From NCBI GenBank assembly GCA_037157565.1, contig JAZHRO010000062.1, positions 4,712,001 through 4,776,000 on the forward strand: DNA of 64,000 nt, read 5' to 3'. Origin of the DNA: Thalassia testudinum. Lineage: Eukaryota > Streptophyta > Magnoliopsida > Alismatales > Hydrocharitaceae. A program made the position numbers and the translations under genes. Positions 1-10,894 of the stretch are shown one piece after another. A model generated the notes under the pieces. The model had not been told where the DNA came from, searched no databases, and saw only the letters and a list, made by a program, of their open reading frames with translations. How positions within the stretch are numbered: position 1 is the first letter of the stretch; every line of letters begins with the position of its first letter.

Positions 1-575
1 GCAATTTTCCAAGGAACATCACTAAAATTTGGTGATGGATGTGACGGAGGAGGAAATTTGGAGGGCTTTGTGGAACTTGAATGTTGATGGGTTCCTGAGT
101 CCTGATGGCTTTCCTATTTACTTTTACAAAGAATTCTGGAATGTAGTTGAGGGAGATGTTATTGCTGTGATAAAGGAGTTCATGATGGGAAACTGAGGTT
201 TCAACTGCATTAATAAGTCCTTCCTTTTTTGCTTGCCTAAAAGAAATATGATAGAGACAGTGCATAATTTGAGGCCTAAGCTAAAGTGTCTGCTAATCGG
301 CTCAGAGAGGTGGACACTTTGATTCATCCTGTCTAAGCGGCTCTTCTCAAAGGAAGATATCTGGCAGTCTGCTTTGTCACTGCATCAGAGATTATGTTCA
401 CCTAGTAAAGGGCAAACACAGAGGGACTTTCATGGAAAGTCGATTTCAAAAAGGCATACAATTATGTTTCACTTAGTTTGCTTTTTAATGGTTAAGAGGG
501 GTTTTCCCAAACTTTGGATACAATGGATGAAATGGTGCATTACAACCATGTGTTTTGTTATGCTCGTTGGAAAGA
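1..575 (+). pseudogene. L1-type LINE reverse transcriptase fragment
   Basis: Translation of the first 190 bases gives an N-terminal LINE reverse transcriptase signature (SPDGFPIYFYKEFWNVVEGD). Further on, around 437-470, VDFKKAYNYVS matches the conserved F/DFEKAYD block. Around 487-570 another frame gives GFPKLWIQWMKWCITT, the block that normally follows it. The order fits an L1 polymerase, but the blocks lie in different frames, the spacing is short and stops are present. This is therefore an internally deleted relic. No endonuclease domain or poly(A) tail is in view because the window edge cuts the 5' side. It could not make a working enzyme. Confidence 0.8.
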
Positions 576-579
576 ATGA

Positions 580-754
580 AATGACAACCTCAAAAGAAAC
601 CTTAACCCTTTTTATACAGAGTGAGACTATAAGACCCAACAAGTAAAAAAAACCTAATATAATAAATTCTAACACTCTCCCTCAAGCTGGAACATATATA
701 TCAAGCATGCCCAACTTGGTACACAAATAATCATGGCACTTCCGTGGCAGTGCT
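580..754 (-). mobile_element. Tail of a minus-strand copia element (LTR plus last residues of pol)
   Basis: Read on the minus strand, about 754-690 encodes the typical copia C-terminal peptide KLGMLDIYVPA followed by a stop. A polypurine stretch CTTGAGGGAGAG follows, then TGTTAG, which opens an LTR-like segment running to about 580. The rest of the element is missing: N1 copy 1 begins at 755, on the upstream side. This is a truncated 3' end whose outer limit is not well defined. Confidence 0.6.
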
Positions 755-990
755 TGTTGGAGGATGTGTGGTTGGTTTAGTACCACATCATAAAATGTGA
801 AGTGTTGAATTGTGTGGTGGCCTATAAATAAACATGTACTCCCGACTTATTTTTTTGAGAAGATTAATACAAATACTCGCCCTGTCAGGGTCTTCTCCCG
901 TGGTTATCTCCTCGCTCTTCGTTAATGTGGTTTCCACATAAATCTAAGTGTTTTTTCATTATTTTATGCTTCTGCTTTTCATATTATTCA
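755..990 (+). repeat. N1 copy 1, 5' LTR
   Basis: Starts TGTTGG and ends TATTATTCA before ACTTGGTAT. It contains a CTATAAATA box near 828. It aligns by eye along its length with the LTRs at 14381-14630 and 16213-16467, including the shared stretch GTGGTGGCCTATAAATA. Confidence 0.78.
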
Positions 991-1071
991 ACTTGGTATT
1001 AAAGTAGTTCGCTTCTTGGGTTCATCTTATTATCATATTTATTATTATTTTTTGGAGTTCCAATGCCTTTT

Positions 1072-1670
1072 TCATGCAAAGGAGCTGAAGGTGGCAGAGA
1101 TTGAATCATAGAAGATGATGCTATAGGCGAGTAGGAGAATACGAAGGAGGTGATGGCAATGGCGAAGAAGGGGGCCATCGCATGGGCTACAATGGCGCTT
1201 GGGAGCGCTGGTGGTGTTGTTGTGCTGTGTCGCTCTCCGGAGGAAGGGCCGCCATTTCTGATGGCAGCGATCGTGAGGAGCTGCATAGTAAATAAGGCGA
1301 AGAAGGTGACAGCGAGACCTTTGCTGAGGGCAGTGATCTCTGGCAGTGAGCGCGGCTGAAAGGTCATGGCGGCAAGAGGGCGATGAAGATGGCGGCCATG
1401 CGACAACGATGGCTGCTGCTGTTGGGGAGAACCCTAAGTGGTGCTTGATGAGTTCGGGCGACATTGCTACGCGGTCGTTGAAGTGAGGAGTGAGAGATCT
1501 CTGGTGGCACGTGCAGTCGCGAGATTGGAGGGCGAGATCAGCAACAACGCGATCTCTAGCAATGCTTGAGGATTGGGTTCATTTGAAACCTAACAAGGGT
1601 ATTTTCAATTCTTATACTCCCTTGTTTTTATTTTGACATGATAGTTGGGTTACGCTGGTCGGAGAAAAGG
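1072..1670 (+). other. GC-rich internal block of N1 copy 1, no recognised gene
   Basis: Between the LTR and the purine tract is a GC-richer stretch with short open frames on both strands (1150-1359 plus, 999-1406 and 1072-1464 minus). None resembles a known protein. The equivalent block of copy 3 (about 14840-15440) is also GC-rich but does not obviously encode the same peptide. It may be leader sequence or captured host DNA; I cannot tell which. Confidence 0.4.
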
Positions 1671-1887
1671 AAAATATCACAAGTAAAAAATGAGATAAGA
1701 AAAGGAGAGGAAAAAAAAAAGAGGAAAAAAAACAAAGAAAGAAGAAAATATATCAAAAAGACAAAAGAAAGGAAGAGTTTGAATTAAAGAAAAGAGGGGG
1801 AGAAACTTTCTTCTTTGTGATATGTTTTTTTTCCTTCTCATTGTTGTATTCATCTCCCATACGAGTATGGGAGAAAGGGGGAGTGTA
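1671..1887 (+). repeat. N1 purine-rich tract, palindrome and polypurine-like motif
   Basis: About 1671-1810 is almost all A and G. A 20-base inverted repeat follows at 1854-1873 (CTCCCATACGAGTATGGGAG, two central bases unpaired), then immediately AAAGGGGGAGTGT. The same three-part arrangement occurs in copy 3 (tract 15541-15728, palindrome 15811-15830). It also occurs in reverse orientation in copy 2 (9920-9943, then a pyrimidine-rich stretch on the plus strand). The last motif copies the polypurine tract plus LTR start seen at copia and N1 3' ends. Confidence 0.7.
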
Positions 1888-2322
1888 GATCCTATTATAG
1901 CCATCCCCCATTTGGGAGCCCCTTTGTTCAAGATCACCATATGAGAAATTATAGCTCTGGGAGTGGTAGAGTTTGAGGTCTCCAAAGAGGGGGATCCAAT
2001 TTCAAAGTCCTTAGAGGAAGGGTCCATGCTAGGTTTCTTTGTGGGAGATCCAATCTTGTGGATTCCAAAGAGGAAGATCCAATTTCGTTGTCTTCAGAAG
2101 AAGACCCATGTTAGGGATACTGAATGGGGAGCCACTAGGACCACTTAAGGTCTCCAAAGGAGAGGCTATTGTTAGAGCCGGCTACAACAGTTCATCCAAC
2201 AGCTCCAAACTTCGCTGATGTGTCATCATCAGCATACCTACCTCCAAGTAAGAACCAGTTGAGAGAGTTGTATTCTGTTGTGTAGAGTAGGATTTCTTGT
2301 TGTACAAGTTGAGCATTCTAAT

Positions 2323-2472
2323 AAGGCCATACGTTGCCACTGGACAACCTTAAGCATCGCTTCTAGCAGTGTCTAAACAACCCAATAAGGCCTCTTGGTG
2401 GCTTGAATAGCGTTGCCTAGAAGTTCCCAGGCTGCTGCGAGTTTTGCTGTTGCTATTTGGAGTGCCACCTAT
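2323..2472 (+). other. Unassigned stretch, possibly displaced copia leader
   Basis: A short GC-mixed stretch between N1 copy 1 and the Athila-type LTR. Its style (GTTGCCTAGA, GCTGCTGCGAG, GTGGCTTG) resembles the untranslated leader before the copia A gag (11161-11485). It may be the other half of that leader, but I see no decisive match. Confidence 0.3.
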
Positions 2473-2852
2473 TGTTGAGAAATTCGTGAGATATAAAAAT
2501 AAGCTTTAGTTATTGTAGCCACAAAATCCTAAAACAAATAATTTTTTTTATTTAACTTGGATGGTGAGTCTAGGGTCATTCGCTAGGAGGCAATTGTCGA
2601 TTTTTTATTGGTTCTCACTTATTTATTTTTGGATTTTTAGGTTTTCTTATATATATATTTGAATAAGTAACGAGTTAAGATTTGAGTATAACGAGTAAGA
2701 GAGTTGAGTAGATGGGAGACGATAATATCAAATCAAAATTTAATTACGCGAAAATAGTACTAACAACTATTGGCATGAAAATGAAATATAACATCACTTC
2801 ATTTATTTAAGTAAAAGTCTACATTATGAGAAATGAAATGACAACAAAATGA

Positions 2853-2991
2853 GTTGAAGAAAATGAAACTTTACAATTACTAAGCCGTTCCTATACCTCT
2901 TTATATAGACTTAGGTGAGGGAAAAATTATGACATAAGTCCAATCAAAATAATAAAAGACAATGATCCTCAACAAATAACGTAACGCAATA
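2853..2991 (-). repeat. Copia E 3' LTR
   Basis: Matches 7818-7956 nearly throughout, with substitutions and small gaps. It contains TTATATAG (about 2901-2908), the likely TATA box on the minus strand. It follows the RNase H C-terminus and the polypurine tract. Confidence 0.88.
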
Positions 2992-3029
2992 CTCTCCTTC
3001 AAGCTGGAGCATATATATCCACTATGCTT

Positions 3030-3600
3030 AGCTTATCATGCTCCAGCTTGTTTCTGCACTTCTCAAACAGAGGACGAGATAATAGCTTAGTAAATATGTT
3101 TGTAGTCTGATATGAAGATGCAAGGCAAGTAGTGCGAAATAGATCCTACTGAATCAAGCTCTTGGTGTAATGACAATCCACTTCCACATGTTTGGTTCTC
3201 TCGTGGAATATGGGATTGTTGGCAACATATGTTGCAATTCGATTGTCACAATACATTTCCATCAACTCGTGAATAGTAACATGATCTCGCAATAAAGATC
3301 TTATCCATATCATCTTAGCTACAGTATGTGGCATGACACGGTACTTAGACTTAACACTGGAGTGTGAAATAACAATTTGTTTCTTGCTCCTCCAGGTCAT
3401 CAAATTTCTAGCTACAAAAGTACAAAAGCCAGTTGTAGATCTTGTCTCCAACATCCCCTACATAATCTGCATTTGAGTAGGCAATAATAGACATAGGAGC
3501 CTTCTTTTGGAAGAGGATGCCTCTACCTGGACATCCTTTGATGTACCTCAGCACCTGCATCGTAGCCTGCTAATAATCATCAGTAGGTTTATTTAGGAAC
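3030..3600 (-). pseudogene. pol: Copia E RNase H domain
   Basis: The frame 3454-3146 gives TTGFCTFVARNLMTWRSKKQ, then SSVKSKYRVM (the family has SS.ESEY), MEMYCDNRIATYVANNPIF and HVEVDCHYTKSLI. These are the typical blocks of the copia RNase H, which removes RNA from the hybrid. The CDN catalytic Asp is present, while the acidic ESEY residue reads Lys. Confidence 0.83.
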
Positions 3601-3739
3601 TAACTTAACTTACCTACTGTAAGGCTAATATTTGGCCTAGTAATGGTCATATATAACAGTTTTCCCATCAGCTGTCGATAAACCTTTTTATCCTTCAACT
3701 TCATAGTATCATCAAAGAGGTGTACCTTAGGATTTATAG

Positions 3740-4520
3740 GAATATTGGCATCCTTGGATCCTAGCATGCTTGTCTCCTGGAGAATGTCAAGGGCACATTT
3801 TCTTTGTGACATAACTATCTCTTGCTTACTTGTGGCAATCTCAATGTCCAAAAAATATCGTAGTTTCCTAAAGACCATGACAAACTGGCGTGCCAAATAC
3901 TCATTCATCGGAGAAATGTCGACTGCATCATCACCTATGAGAATAAGGTCATCCACATACACAAGTAGAGCTACTGTATCACCACTAGTCTTTCTCACAA
4001 ACAGTGAATGATCAGACAAGGACCTCTGCATCTCAATAATAGACAATGCCTCAGACAGGAACAAGGCTTGGGGGCTCTGTTTAAGACCATAAATGGCCTT
4101 ATGAAGGCTCCAAACACCCCCTGAACCTCAAATCCAGGAGGTTGCTGCATATATATCTCCTTATGTAAATCTCCATAGAGATACATTTTTGACATCCAGC
4201 TAGTGTAAATGCCATCTATAATGAGCTGTAACATATATAAGTATACGGACTGTGGAAAACCAAGCAACTGGAGAAAATGTGTTAAAGAAACCTACCCCAT
4301 ATGTTTAGGTGAATCATTTAGCCACAAGGCGAGTCTTATACCGAGAATAGATCTATCTGGGTTGTATTTCAAGGTAAGGACCCATCTAGCTCTCACAAGG
4401 CGCGCACCAGAAGATAAAGTGGTAAGCTCCCAGGTGCCTCTATCAGTAAGAGCAGAATCACCTCATCCATAACTGTTTTCCAGTGTGGATGTAGTAGAGC
4501 TTGCTGGTAATAGATGGCAA
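3740..4520 (-). pseudogene. pol: Copia E reverse transcriptase
   Basis: Reverse transcriptase fragments lie in frames 4267-3995 ([20 protein letters not shown]) and 4064-3600. The second holds the catalytic box LLVYVDDLILIGDD, with the two Asp residues intact, then SQRKCALDILQETSMLGSKD. At least one frameshift separates the pieces. Confidence 0.85.
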
Positions 4521-5049
4521 TCTCAGCACTGGAAATTGTTGCAGTGAACGCATGAAACTCTGTATCCAGAGAGTCAGCAAAAACAACACTCCCAGCAGCA
4601 CAATACTAGGTACAAGATCGAGAAGCCATTCGCAATAGGAATATCCTCATCTGTAGGCATGGAGGTAGAACTTGGAGACACATCATCAGAAGAAGTACTG
4701 TCAATATCCTCAACACATACCTAAGTAGGGGAGGACGATGGTGGCTCAGTAGGAACTAAGGAGGGGGGTGTGTCTTCTCTCTATAACTGATAGCAAGCCA
4801 ATCTGTGGCACCCTTAAATGTTCTTTCATATGGTGGTACAACTCTAAATGTTCTCGTAGGTTGCTTTGTAGCAGGTATACTACTACTCTGAGAGAAATCC
4901 TCCATGGTTACAGGAGGCGCGGGCATTGGCATAGCCATCTCAACCTCCTTCCACTGATGGCTTGAGTAGAAAAGTACAGAATAGATTCATGAAAAGTCGC
5001 ATCCGTACTAACATAGTGCCTCTAGTGTATAGGGTTAAAATACTTATAT

Positions 5050-5631
5050 CCTTTCTGAGTACGTGAATACCCAAGAAACACGCACTTAACCGCCTTAGGA
5101 GTCAATTTGTCACGACAGGCTCAAGGAGGTGTATAAATGCCACACGACCAATTATCTTTGGTAGCACTAAAAACAACTCTGAATCCGGATATAAAATATT
5201 CCATTGGATCTGCTTATAAAGTACAGAGGAAGCCTGTTAATGAGATAACAGGCAGTGAGAATAGCATCTCCCCAGTAACTGTGGGACACTATTTTAGATA
5301 AGCAAGGCTCTAGCTGTATCCAGAATATGATGGTGTTTCTGTTTTGCAATCCCATTTTGCTGTGACGTGTAAGGGCAGAGCGTCTGATGTACAATGCCAT
5401 GTGATCCATAAAAGGAAGCTAAGTTCTTTGTACAAAACTCTAAGGTATTATCAGTTCTGATTTTCTTAATGCAAACACCAAACTGAGTTTTCACAAAAGT
5501 GACAAACTGCTGAATAATAGATCTAACCTTTGATTTATTGTGCATCAAAAATATCCATGATAAACGGGAGAAGTCATCGACAAAAACAAATAGTAACAAT
5601 AGTTCTGTCGGTCTGCGACACAGCTAGGACC
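5050..5631 (-). pseudogene. pol: Copia E integrase core
   Basis: Integrase joins the cDNA to the host chromosome using a D,D,E triad. In the frame 5599-5294 the first Asp lies in VFVDDFSRLSW and the second in IRTDNTLEF. The Glu position reads NGIAKQKHH, so it is Lys here, while copia B has NGIVERKHRH. The downstream part (HSYWGDAILTACYLINRLP) continues in another frame. The triad is therefore broken. Confidence 0.82.
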
Positions 5632-6330
5632 CTAAACATCACAATGTAATAAATCAAAACAAGCCAAACTACTAGACTGGATAGAAGCTGAAAAATTGGC
5701 CCGGTGATGCTTCCCCAGCTGACAGGCATCACACTGAATCTTCATGGCAGGCAAAAGATGAGGGATAATCCGGCGTAGTTTGTCTAGTGAAGGATGGCCT
5801 AGTCGTCTGTGCCATTGCAAGGCACTCCCTGCAGTAGTACTCGTCTAATAAGTTGCAGCAACTGGACTTTGAACCAGTCAGTACACACCCCCTCCTCATG
5901 TACACTGCCAATCGTCCTCTCTGTCATGTAGTCCTGAAATATACATCCAACGACATAAAAAATGACGCGACAATTTAGTTGCTTAGTGATAGTACTCACA
6001 TACAATAATTGTATTGTCATGTCAGGTACATAATAAGCATCATAGAAGTGCATAATGGGAGTAACAGACGCCCTTCCCTTACCACAGATGGGGGCATGCC
6101 TACCATCTGCTAGCTGTACCGAGCGATCTTGTGATACCTTCTGCATATTCTTGAAACACTGGAAACTCCTTGACAAATGGTTTGAAGTACTAGAATTAAT
6201 CAACCATGAACTATTCGTACATGATGCAGAGGCAAAAGCTATAGTGCCTGAGGACTGAGGCTGATCATGGGTCAACTGAGCTAGGTGTTGTACTCCTGCA
6301 TCATAGTTTGCCTCTGCAAGAGTCACTGTA
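5632..6330 (-). pseudogene. pol: Copia E protease and pre-integrase segment
   Basis: An open frame (6512-5799) runs from the gag end through the protease region. The active site near 6195 reads WLINSSTSNHL, where copia B reads WLIDSGASDHL. The catalytic Asp and the Gly are lost. Further on, about 5820-5632, is the zinc-binding pre-integrase block MQWHRRLGHPSLDKLRRIIP ending in CDACQLGKHH, an HHCC pattern that is still present. Confidence 0.8.
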
Positions 6331-6369
6331 TCAGTAGACACTGCTGGTGGAGTAGTCACAGACACTTGG

Positions 6370-7198
6370 ATTGGCAACAACAGGTTGTCCAAGTTTGTTC
6401 CAACACTTGGCCTCAATATAACCAATTCTCCTACAATAGGAACACGTAGGCTTGCCATGATCACCATCAGCATGCTCCCTGCCTTTGCCTCGGAAGGCTT
6501 TAGTCCGTCCACGTGTATTCACGGTTGCATGAGCAGAAGCAGTATTACTAGTAACAGCCTTCGGAGTAGACTAGACATGCAACCTGCTAAGTCTCTTGTA
6601 TTTCTCCTTAATGGGAGGAAGATCTACTAATGTCAATATCTGTGAGCATGTAGCAGAATAGTCATCATTAAGTTCTATCAGAAACATATGAGCTGAGAAC
6701 TTCCTCTGATCCCTGCACATGATTAATGTACACATGGGCCTGCATGCATTATACTTTAAGAGTCCCTTCATAGTGGAATAGTACTGTGAGAGACTCATGG
6801 ATTCCTGCTTCAAATGACAGAGGTCATAATGAATCTGAAAGACCTGGGTGGAGTTAAGTTCATGAGAATAGGCATCCTTCAAAACATCCTACATCTGTTT
6901 GGCAGTCTTGTAATACCTGACCTCATCGCTGATGCGAGGTAACACACTGTTTAGTATCCAGGCTCGGACCATAGCATCAACTCTATTCTAGGTTGCATAC
7001 TTCTCAGTCTTCTGGTTTGGTGGTACCTCAGTGAGGATATGTTGCTTTTCATGTCCTATAGTAACAAAGAATGCTTGAGACCAATGAGGGTAATTGGTCT
7101 TGTCAAGCTTCACGATGGGTGCAAAGAATGGAATTTTGTAGACCACATTCTTCGGTCTGTTCTGATGTCACTCCGGTTTCTGACGATGATAAGGCCAT
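6370..7198 (-). pseudogene. gag: Copia E gag
   Basis: Gag forms the particle that packages the element RNA. The likely start is the ATG at 7198-7196, in the same context (ATG..TCATCGTCAGA) as the copia B start. The frame shifts early. The body is seen at 6882-6571 (ending in PPIKEKYKRLSRL). The zinc knuckle near 6400-6447 reads CSYCRRIGYIEAKCW, where the expected His is Tyr, so RNA binding by this copy would be impaired. Copia B keeps the His at this position. Confidence 0.82.
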
Positions 7199-7817
7199 AG
7201 TGATCGCACGCCACAAACATCTTCACAAATCTTCACACGTAGATCTGAATTCCTGACAAAATAGGGGAATGCACACCCCACAAGTCTGCTAATAGGTGGA
7301 TCCAACACGCAATATTCAATCAAGGGGAATACACACCCCAGACAAGTGTCAAAAACACTGATTTCATCAAACCATCGACGGAAAAATCATCCAAAGATCT
7401 TCCGGAAAGCCCTAAACCTTAGTGAAACACCATGCCCAAGGTCCATGACCTTCCGAAGATGTTAATGGGCTGATCCACCCCTCCTCCTGTCGCCCAACAG
7501 GGAGACGGACGCCTCCGGCGGATGCTGCCCCCCTTACACTCTTTAGAGGGCGGCATGTGTGGTGGAGGTAGGCGGCGGCGGTGCTTGCGGTGGCTGGCTG
7601 TTGCTTGCATTGCTGTGCTAGCGTTGGCGGCGATCAAATGCTGCCTTGACGGCGGCTGCGGCTAGCTGCTGTTGGTGAGGCCCGGCGACCGGCGATGGCT
7701 GCCGTTGGCCCTGCGATGGCTGCCGTTGGCCCTGCGATGGCGATGATGCGAGGGTAGAGTTTGAGGTAGGGTTAAGGTTTTGTTGGTGGAGTCCCTAACT
7801 TGACTTTGATACCAAGT
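7199..7817 (-). other. Copia E untranslated leader
   Basis: No gene is expected here. Two copies of a GGGGTGTGTATTCCCC-like motif lie at 7264-7279 and 7323-7338 (minus strand). A 21-base unit GCGATGGCTGCCGTTGGCCCT is repeated in tandem at 7692-7733 with a partial third copy. The rest is GC-rich, with CGGCGGC-type triplets similar to the leaders of copia B and F. Confidence 0.7.
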
Positions 7818-7956
7818 TGAAGAAAATGAAACTTCATAATTATTAAGCTGTCTCTACACCTCTTTATATAGAGAGAGGTGAGGGAAAAATTATGACATTA
7901 GTCCAATAAAAATAATAAAAGACATAATGACCCTTAACAAATAATGTAACACAACA
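7818..7956 (-). repeat. Copia E 5' LTR
   Basis: Pairs with 2853-2991. Its TATA box (about 7863-7870) is flanked by CACCTCT and AGAGGTG, so the core promoter can fold into a hairpin. The initiator-tRNA-like primer site is directly inside it. Confidence 0.88.
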
Positions 7957-8639
7957 AAATGAAACTAAGAAAGCAGGAGATTGGCCTCAAGGTGTGCTCA
8001 CAAGGGGATGGGTGCCCTCAATGCAATCACCAAGGGCTGGATTACAAGAAATAAAAGAAACTACAATAAAAGCAACATCAGCAAAATAAAAGAAACTAAG
8101 AATGGTGCTCGTGGGTGAAGCCTCGTGCGTAAATGCACCCCCTCGAAAGATTCGTTCCTCGGTGGAGGCTTGAAGGAGCTTGGAGGTTATGGTGGTATAG
8201 AGTGGAATGGGAGAGGAGATGGGGAGTTGGTGGTCAGCTTGTTAATGGATGGGATGGGGTTGCAGTGGAAAAAAAATAATGGATGGAAGGATGAGGATGA
8301 GCCATAGGAAATGGATGGGAGGAGTAGCGATTGAGAGAAAGGAGAGAGTGTTGCTACTGGGAAAATGGGTGATTGTGAGGGGGATTAGTGTGCCGTGTTG
8401 GAAATGGGAATGGTGTTCTATTGTGAGAGGGTGAGGGTGTGCGATTGGAATGGGGGAAATGGGGAGGGTCTTGTCACTAGAAATGGGAGGGGAGCGAGTG
8501 TTCTCTCGAGAAAGGGGAATGGGGATTGGTTTTCTAGAGTGGAGGGGAGTAAGGTGGCAGGCAAGGTGGGTGAGGTGAAGGAAAGAGGGAGTGGCTGGTT
8601 AGAGATTCTTTTATGATAATTTTATGGGGGAAACACTTA
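7957..8639. other. Inner part of the interrupted Athila-type LTR
   Basis: G-rich sequence with short open frames (8125-8307, 8395-8616) that resemble no known protein. By position it is the middle of the LTR that opens at 2473. I see no gene. Confidence 0.4.
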
Positions 8640-8997
8640 GGCAGCGTTTGGTTGTGGGATTAGAATAGGAATAAGCACTATTTGTTGGGTTAGGAGAGGA
8701 ATAAGGGTGGAGGTGCACGGGTTCCAAGAAATTCTTTTTTTCCACATATATTCTCTCTTTCCATCACATCAAAATCCACTAATACTCTCTTTTCCTACAT
8801 ATAACTTAAAAAAATACTATTTAATAATTACAATCCATCACATCAAAACCCATTAACTCTCTTCTCTCTCACAAAACCAATATACCAATCATTAACAATC
8901 TCACTAATCATTATAATCTTACCGATCAAAAACCTTCTATACTTATTCCACTCCTATTCTATCCCAGTATAGCACTATCCCCCTGTCAAATGCAGCC
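8640..8997. mobile_element. Tourist-like (PIF/Harbinger-type) MITE
   Basis: A 358-base element with terminal inverted repeats: GGCAGCGTTTGGTTG on the left and GGCTGCATTTGACAG (complement) on the right. The inverted match extends inward (GGGATTAGAATAGGAATAAG against GGGATAGAATAGGAGTGGAATAAG). The trinucleotide TTA flanks both ends (8637-8639 and 8998-9000), the duplication typical of PIF/Harbinger transposons. There is no open frame, so it would need a transposase from elsewhere. Confidence 0.85.
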
Positions 8998-9341
8998 TTA
9001 GGGTTTAGGTTAATTGTAGGGATTAAAGGGTAGGTGTGGGTTTAAATAGGTGACGGATGTCTAATTGGGTGTGGATCCTCCATATATTTCGGAAGTGGAG
9101 ATGTGGGCTCCATGCGGCTTTCTGCTCCTTGATGTGCCTGCACTCTAATTCTTTATTTGGCTTCTTAGTTTCTGAAATTAAAGAGACACATGTGTTAGTA
9201 TAATTATTACTTATTAGTCCTTAACTTGATGCATGATCTAATTATGCATGAATGCATGAAATGCATGTTGTATATATTTACAATGCTATGCAAGCTAGGC
9301 TCTAAACGTAAAATAGGCCTTTTATAGCTATTAAATGTGGT

Positions 9342-9608
9342 TGTTAAGAAATAAATAATGCCGAAATGTAATAAAAATATCAAAGCATAAGTGATAGGAA
9401 ACATTTGAGTTTATGTGGAAATCCCACTCACGAAAAGCAGGGAGAAAACCACCGGAGAAGGCCTCAATAGGACTGAGATTTGTATTGATCTTCTCAAAGA
9501 AATAAGTGGGGGGTGCATGTATATTTATAGCCTTCCACACATACCATACTTTTTCATTCTACTATGTGGTACTAAATGTACCACTATAACACACCTTATC
9601 TCTAAACA
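9342..9608 (-). repeat. N1 copy 2, 3' LTR
   Basis: Matches 10895-11155 across its length by eye, with scattered substitutions. It contains CTATAAATA (minus, about 9520). Its inner edge is CTCCCCCTCAAGCT, the complement of the polypurine tract. Confidence 0.88.
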
Positions 9609-10894
9609 CTCCCCCTCAAGCTAGAGTATAGAATGCTCAGCTTGCATAAGAGATATTCCCACTCTACAAGACGAAAAAAGCACAACACAAATAAAAACAA
9701 TGCTATTGGGTCATGGCTTCTTCATGCCTCTTGTGTCGTCGACTTCTTTGCATCCTTAACTGGTGCTGCCAGGTCATGTCGGTCTTGTGTTGCTAGCATC
9801 TTTCCATCTTCACCTTGCTTGTAAATGGGTGTAGGTAGGATCGTAGCAGTCCGGAGATGAGCCATAAACAATTGATTTGGTGTTGATTGGAATCTAAAAT
9901 AAGCTGTCACACTTCCCCTTTCTCCGATACTTGTATGGGAGAAGAAATTAATAGAGAAGAAAAGGGAATAGCTTCTCCCCCTCTTCTCAAAAACCTACAT
10001 CCTTTTCTTAATCATTTGTTTCCTTTTTTTGTTTTTTTTTTTCACTACATTCGTCCCATCCTCTTCTTTCTTTTCCTTTTTTTTCTTTTTTACTCAACAC
10101 AATCTTCTTGTCCCTCTCCTTTGTAACACAGTGACCCAAAATAGAAAATAAAAAGGCAACTAAGGAAAGTTACCAAAAAATAAAATCTCAAACCTTAAAT
10201 CACGGAACATGATCACCATTGAGGTTGCTTCTTTTTTTTTTCTTCCTTGAGCAATCTCGTGTGATTGATTCATCAACATCGAGAGCCTCACTGTTGCCAT
10301 CATCATAGGAGCCTTCTGCATCATCAGGTTGCCTCTAGCGGCCTCTTCTTCCACCAAGCACCCCTTATCGGTGCTTCCTCTCCTTGCCGTACTGCCTCTA
10401 GCGGTCAACGATTGCATCTGGGCACCGCTACAGGTGCTTTATCTGCCTGGTGCGCCGTCGCCAAGGTTTGAGTGGCCCCTGCACCACCTCCTTAGGTGCT
10501 ACTTCGGCCCAGTGGGCCATCTCGAGGTCGCTGCAAGGCCTTGAGAGGCTCCTATGCCACCTTGGACATCTAAAGGCTGCCACCAATCCCCTCTCTCGCT
10601 GTAGCGTCGTGCTTTGGTAGTGCGATGGCTTCATTTTTCGTTGATGGGTGCCTTTGCGTTCGCTAGTTGAACGACCTCCTTACCTTCTTCGTAGGGTTCC
10701 TAAACAACCACTACTTCGTGTCTTGCTTGCGATCTCCCACAAGAGGTCATTATGATTGACCATGCGACTAGCATCAGGGCGATGCTCTCTTCCTTAAGTT
10801 GAGTTGAGATCAACAAAGAACTCCAAGAATAATAGATAATGAAATAAAAATCTTAAGAAAAATAATAACCCAAGAACGACTTAGTTTGATACCA
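9609..10894 (-). other. N1 copy 2 internal region
   Basis: A GC-mixed stretch at 10200-10800 has short frames on both strands (10265-10471, 10329-10544, 10428-10634 minus) that match nothing I know. The part 9609-9900 corresponds to the 3' internal region of copies 1 and 3. The pyrimidine-rich run and palindrome lie between. Confidence 0.6.

Larger units (their letters stand above)
755..2322 (+). mobile_element. N1 non-autonomous LTR element, copy 1 (3' LTR missing)
   Basis: A 236-base LTR (755-990) is followed by a primer-binding-like ACTTGGTATTA and an internal region sharing blocks with the copies at 9342-11155 and 14381-16467. Shared parts are the purine-rich tract, the palindrome at 1854-1873 and the stretch about 1880-2200. 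Homology stops at 2322, just before where the polypurine tract and 3' LTR should be. No gag or pol domain is found in any of the three copies, so N1 is non-autonomous. It probably used copia proteins, because its primer site is of the TGGTATCAGAGC (initiator tRNA-Met) type. Confidence 0.75.
2853..7956 (-). mobile_element. Copia E: complete but degenerate Ty1/copia element
   Basis: Two LTRs of about 139 bases (2853-2991 and 7818-7956) flank a minus-strand gag-pol in the copia order Gag, protease, integrase, reverse transcriptase, RNase H. The hexamer AAATGA lies just outside both ends (2847-2852 and 7957-7962), consistent with a 5-6 base target duplication. The primer-binding site is next to the right LTR (minus strand CTTGGTATCAAAG at about 7801-7816). 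The polypurine tract CTTGAAGGAGAG lies at about 2992-3003. It is a close relative of copia B in LTR, leader and protein sequence. Stops, frameshifts and lost catalytic residues show it is dead. Confidence 0.92.
2473..9336 (-). repeat. Athila-type LTR, interrupted (2473-2852 and 7957 to about 9336)
   Basis: The left end TGTTGAGAAATTCG is followed by TTATTGTAG, AAACAAATAA and GAGTC..GGTCATTCGC..GGAGG blocks. These line up with the solo LTR starting at 11889 and more weakly with the Athila LTR at 19088. The right part ends with an AT-rich stretch of TGCATGAATGCATG words and a TTTATAGCTATTA-like end, comparable with the ends of those LTRs. Copia E sits inside it with AAATGA on both sides, and a MITE lies in the right half. 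No internal region is linked to it, so it is best read as a solo LTR. The right boundary is approximate. Confidence 0.5.

Noticed and set aside
999..1464. Two overlapping minus-strand frames (135 and 130 residues)
   Set aside because: They lie in the N1 GC-rich block, overlap each other in different frames, have no motif and are not conserved in the other N1 copies.
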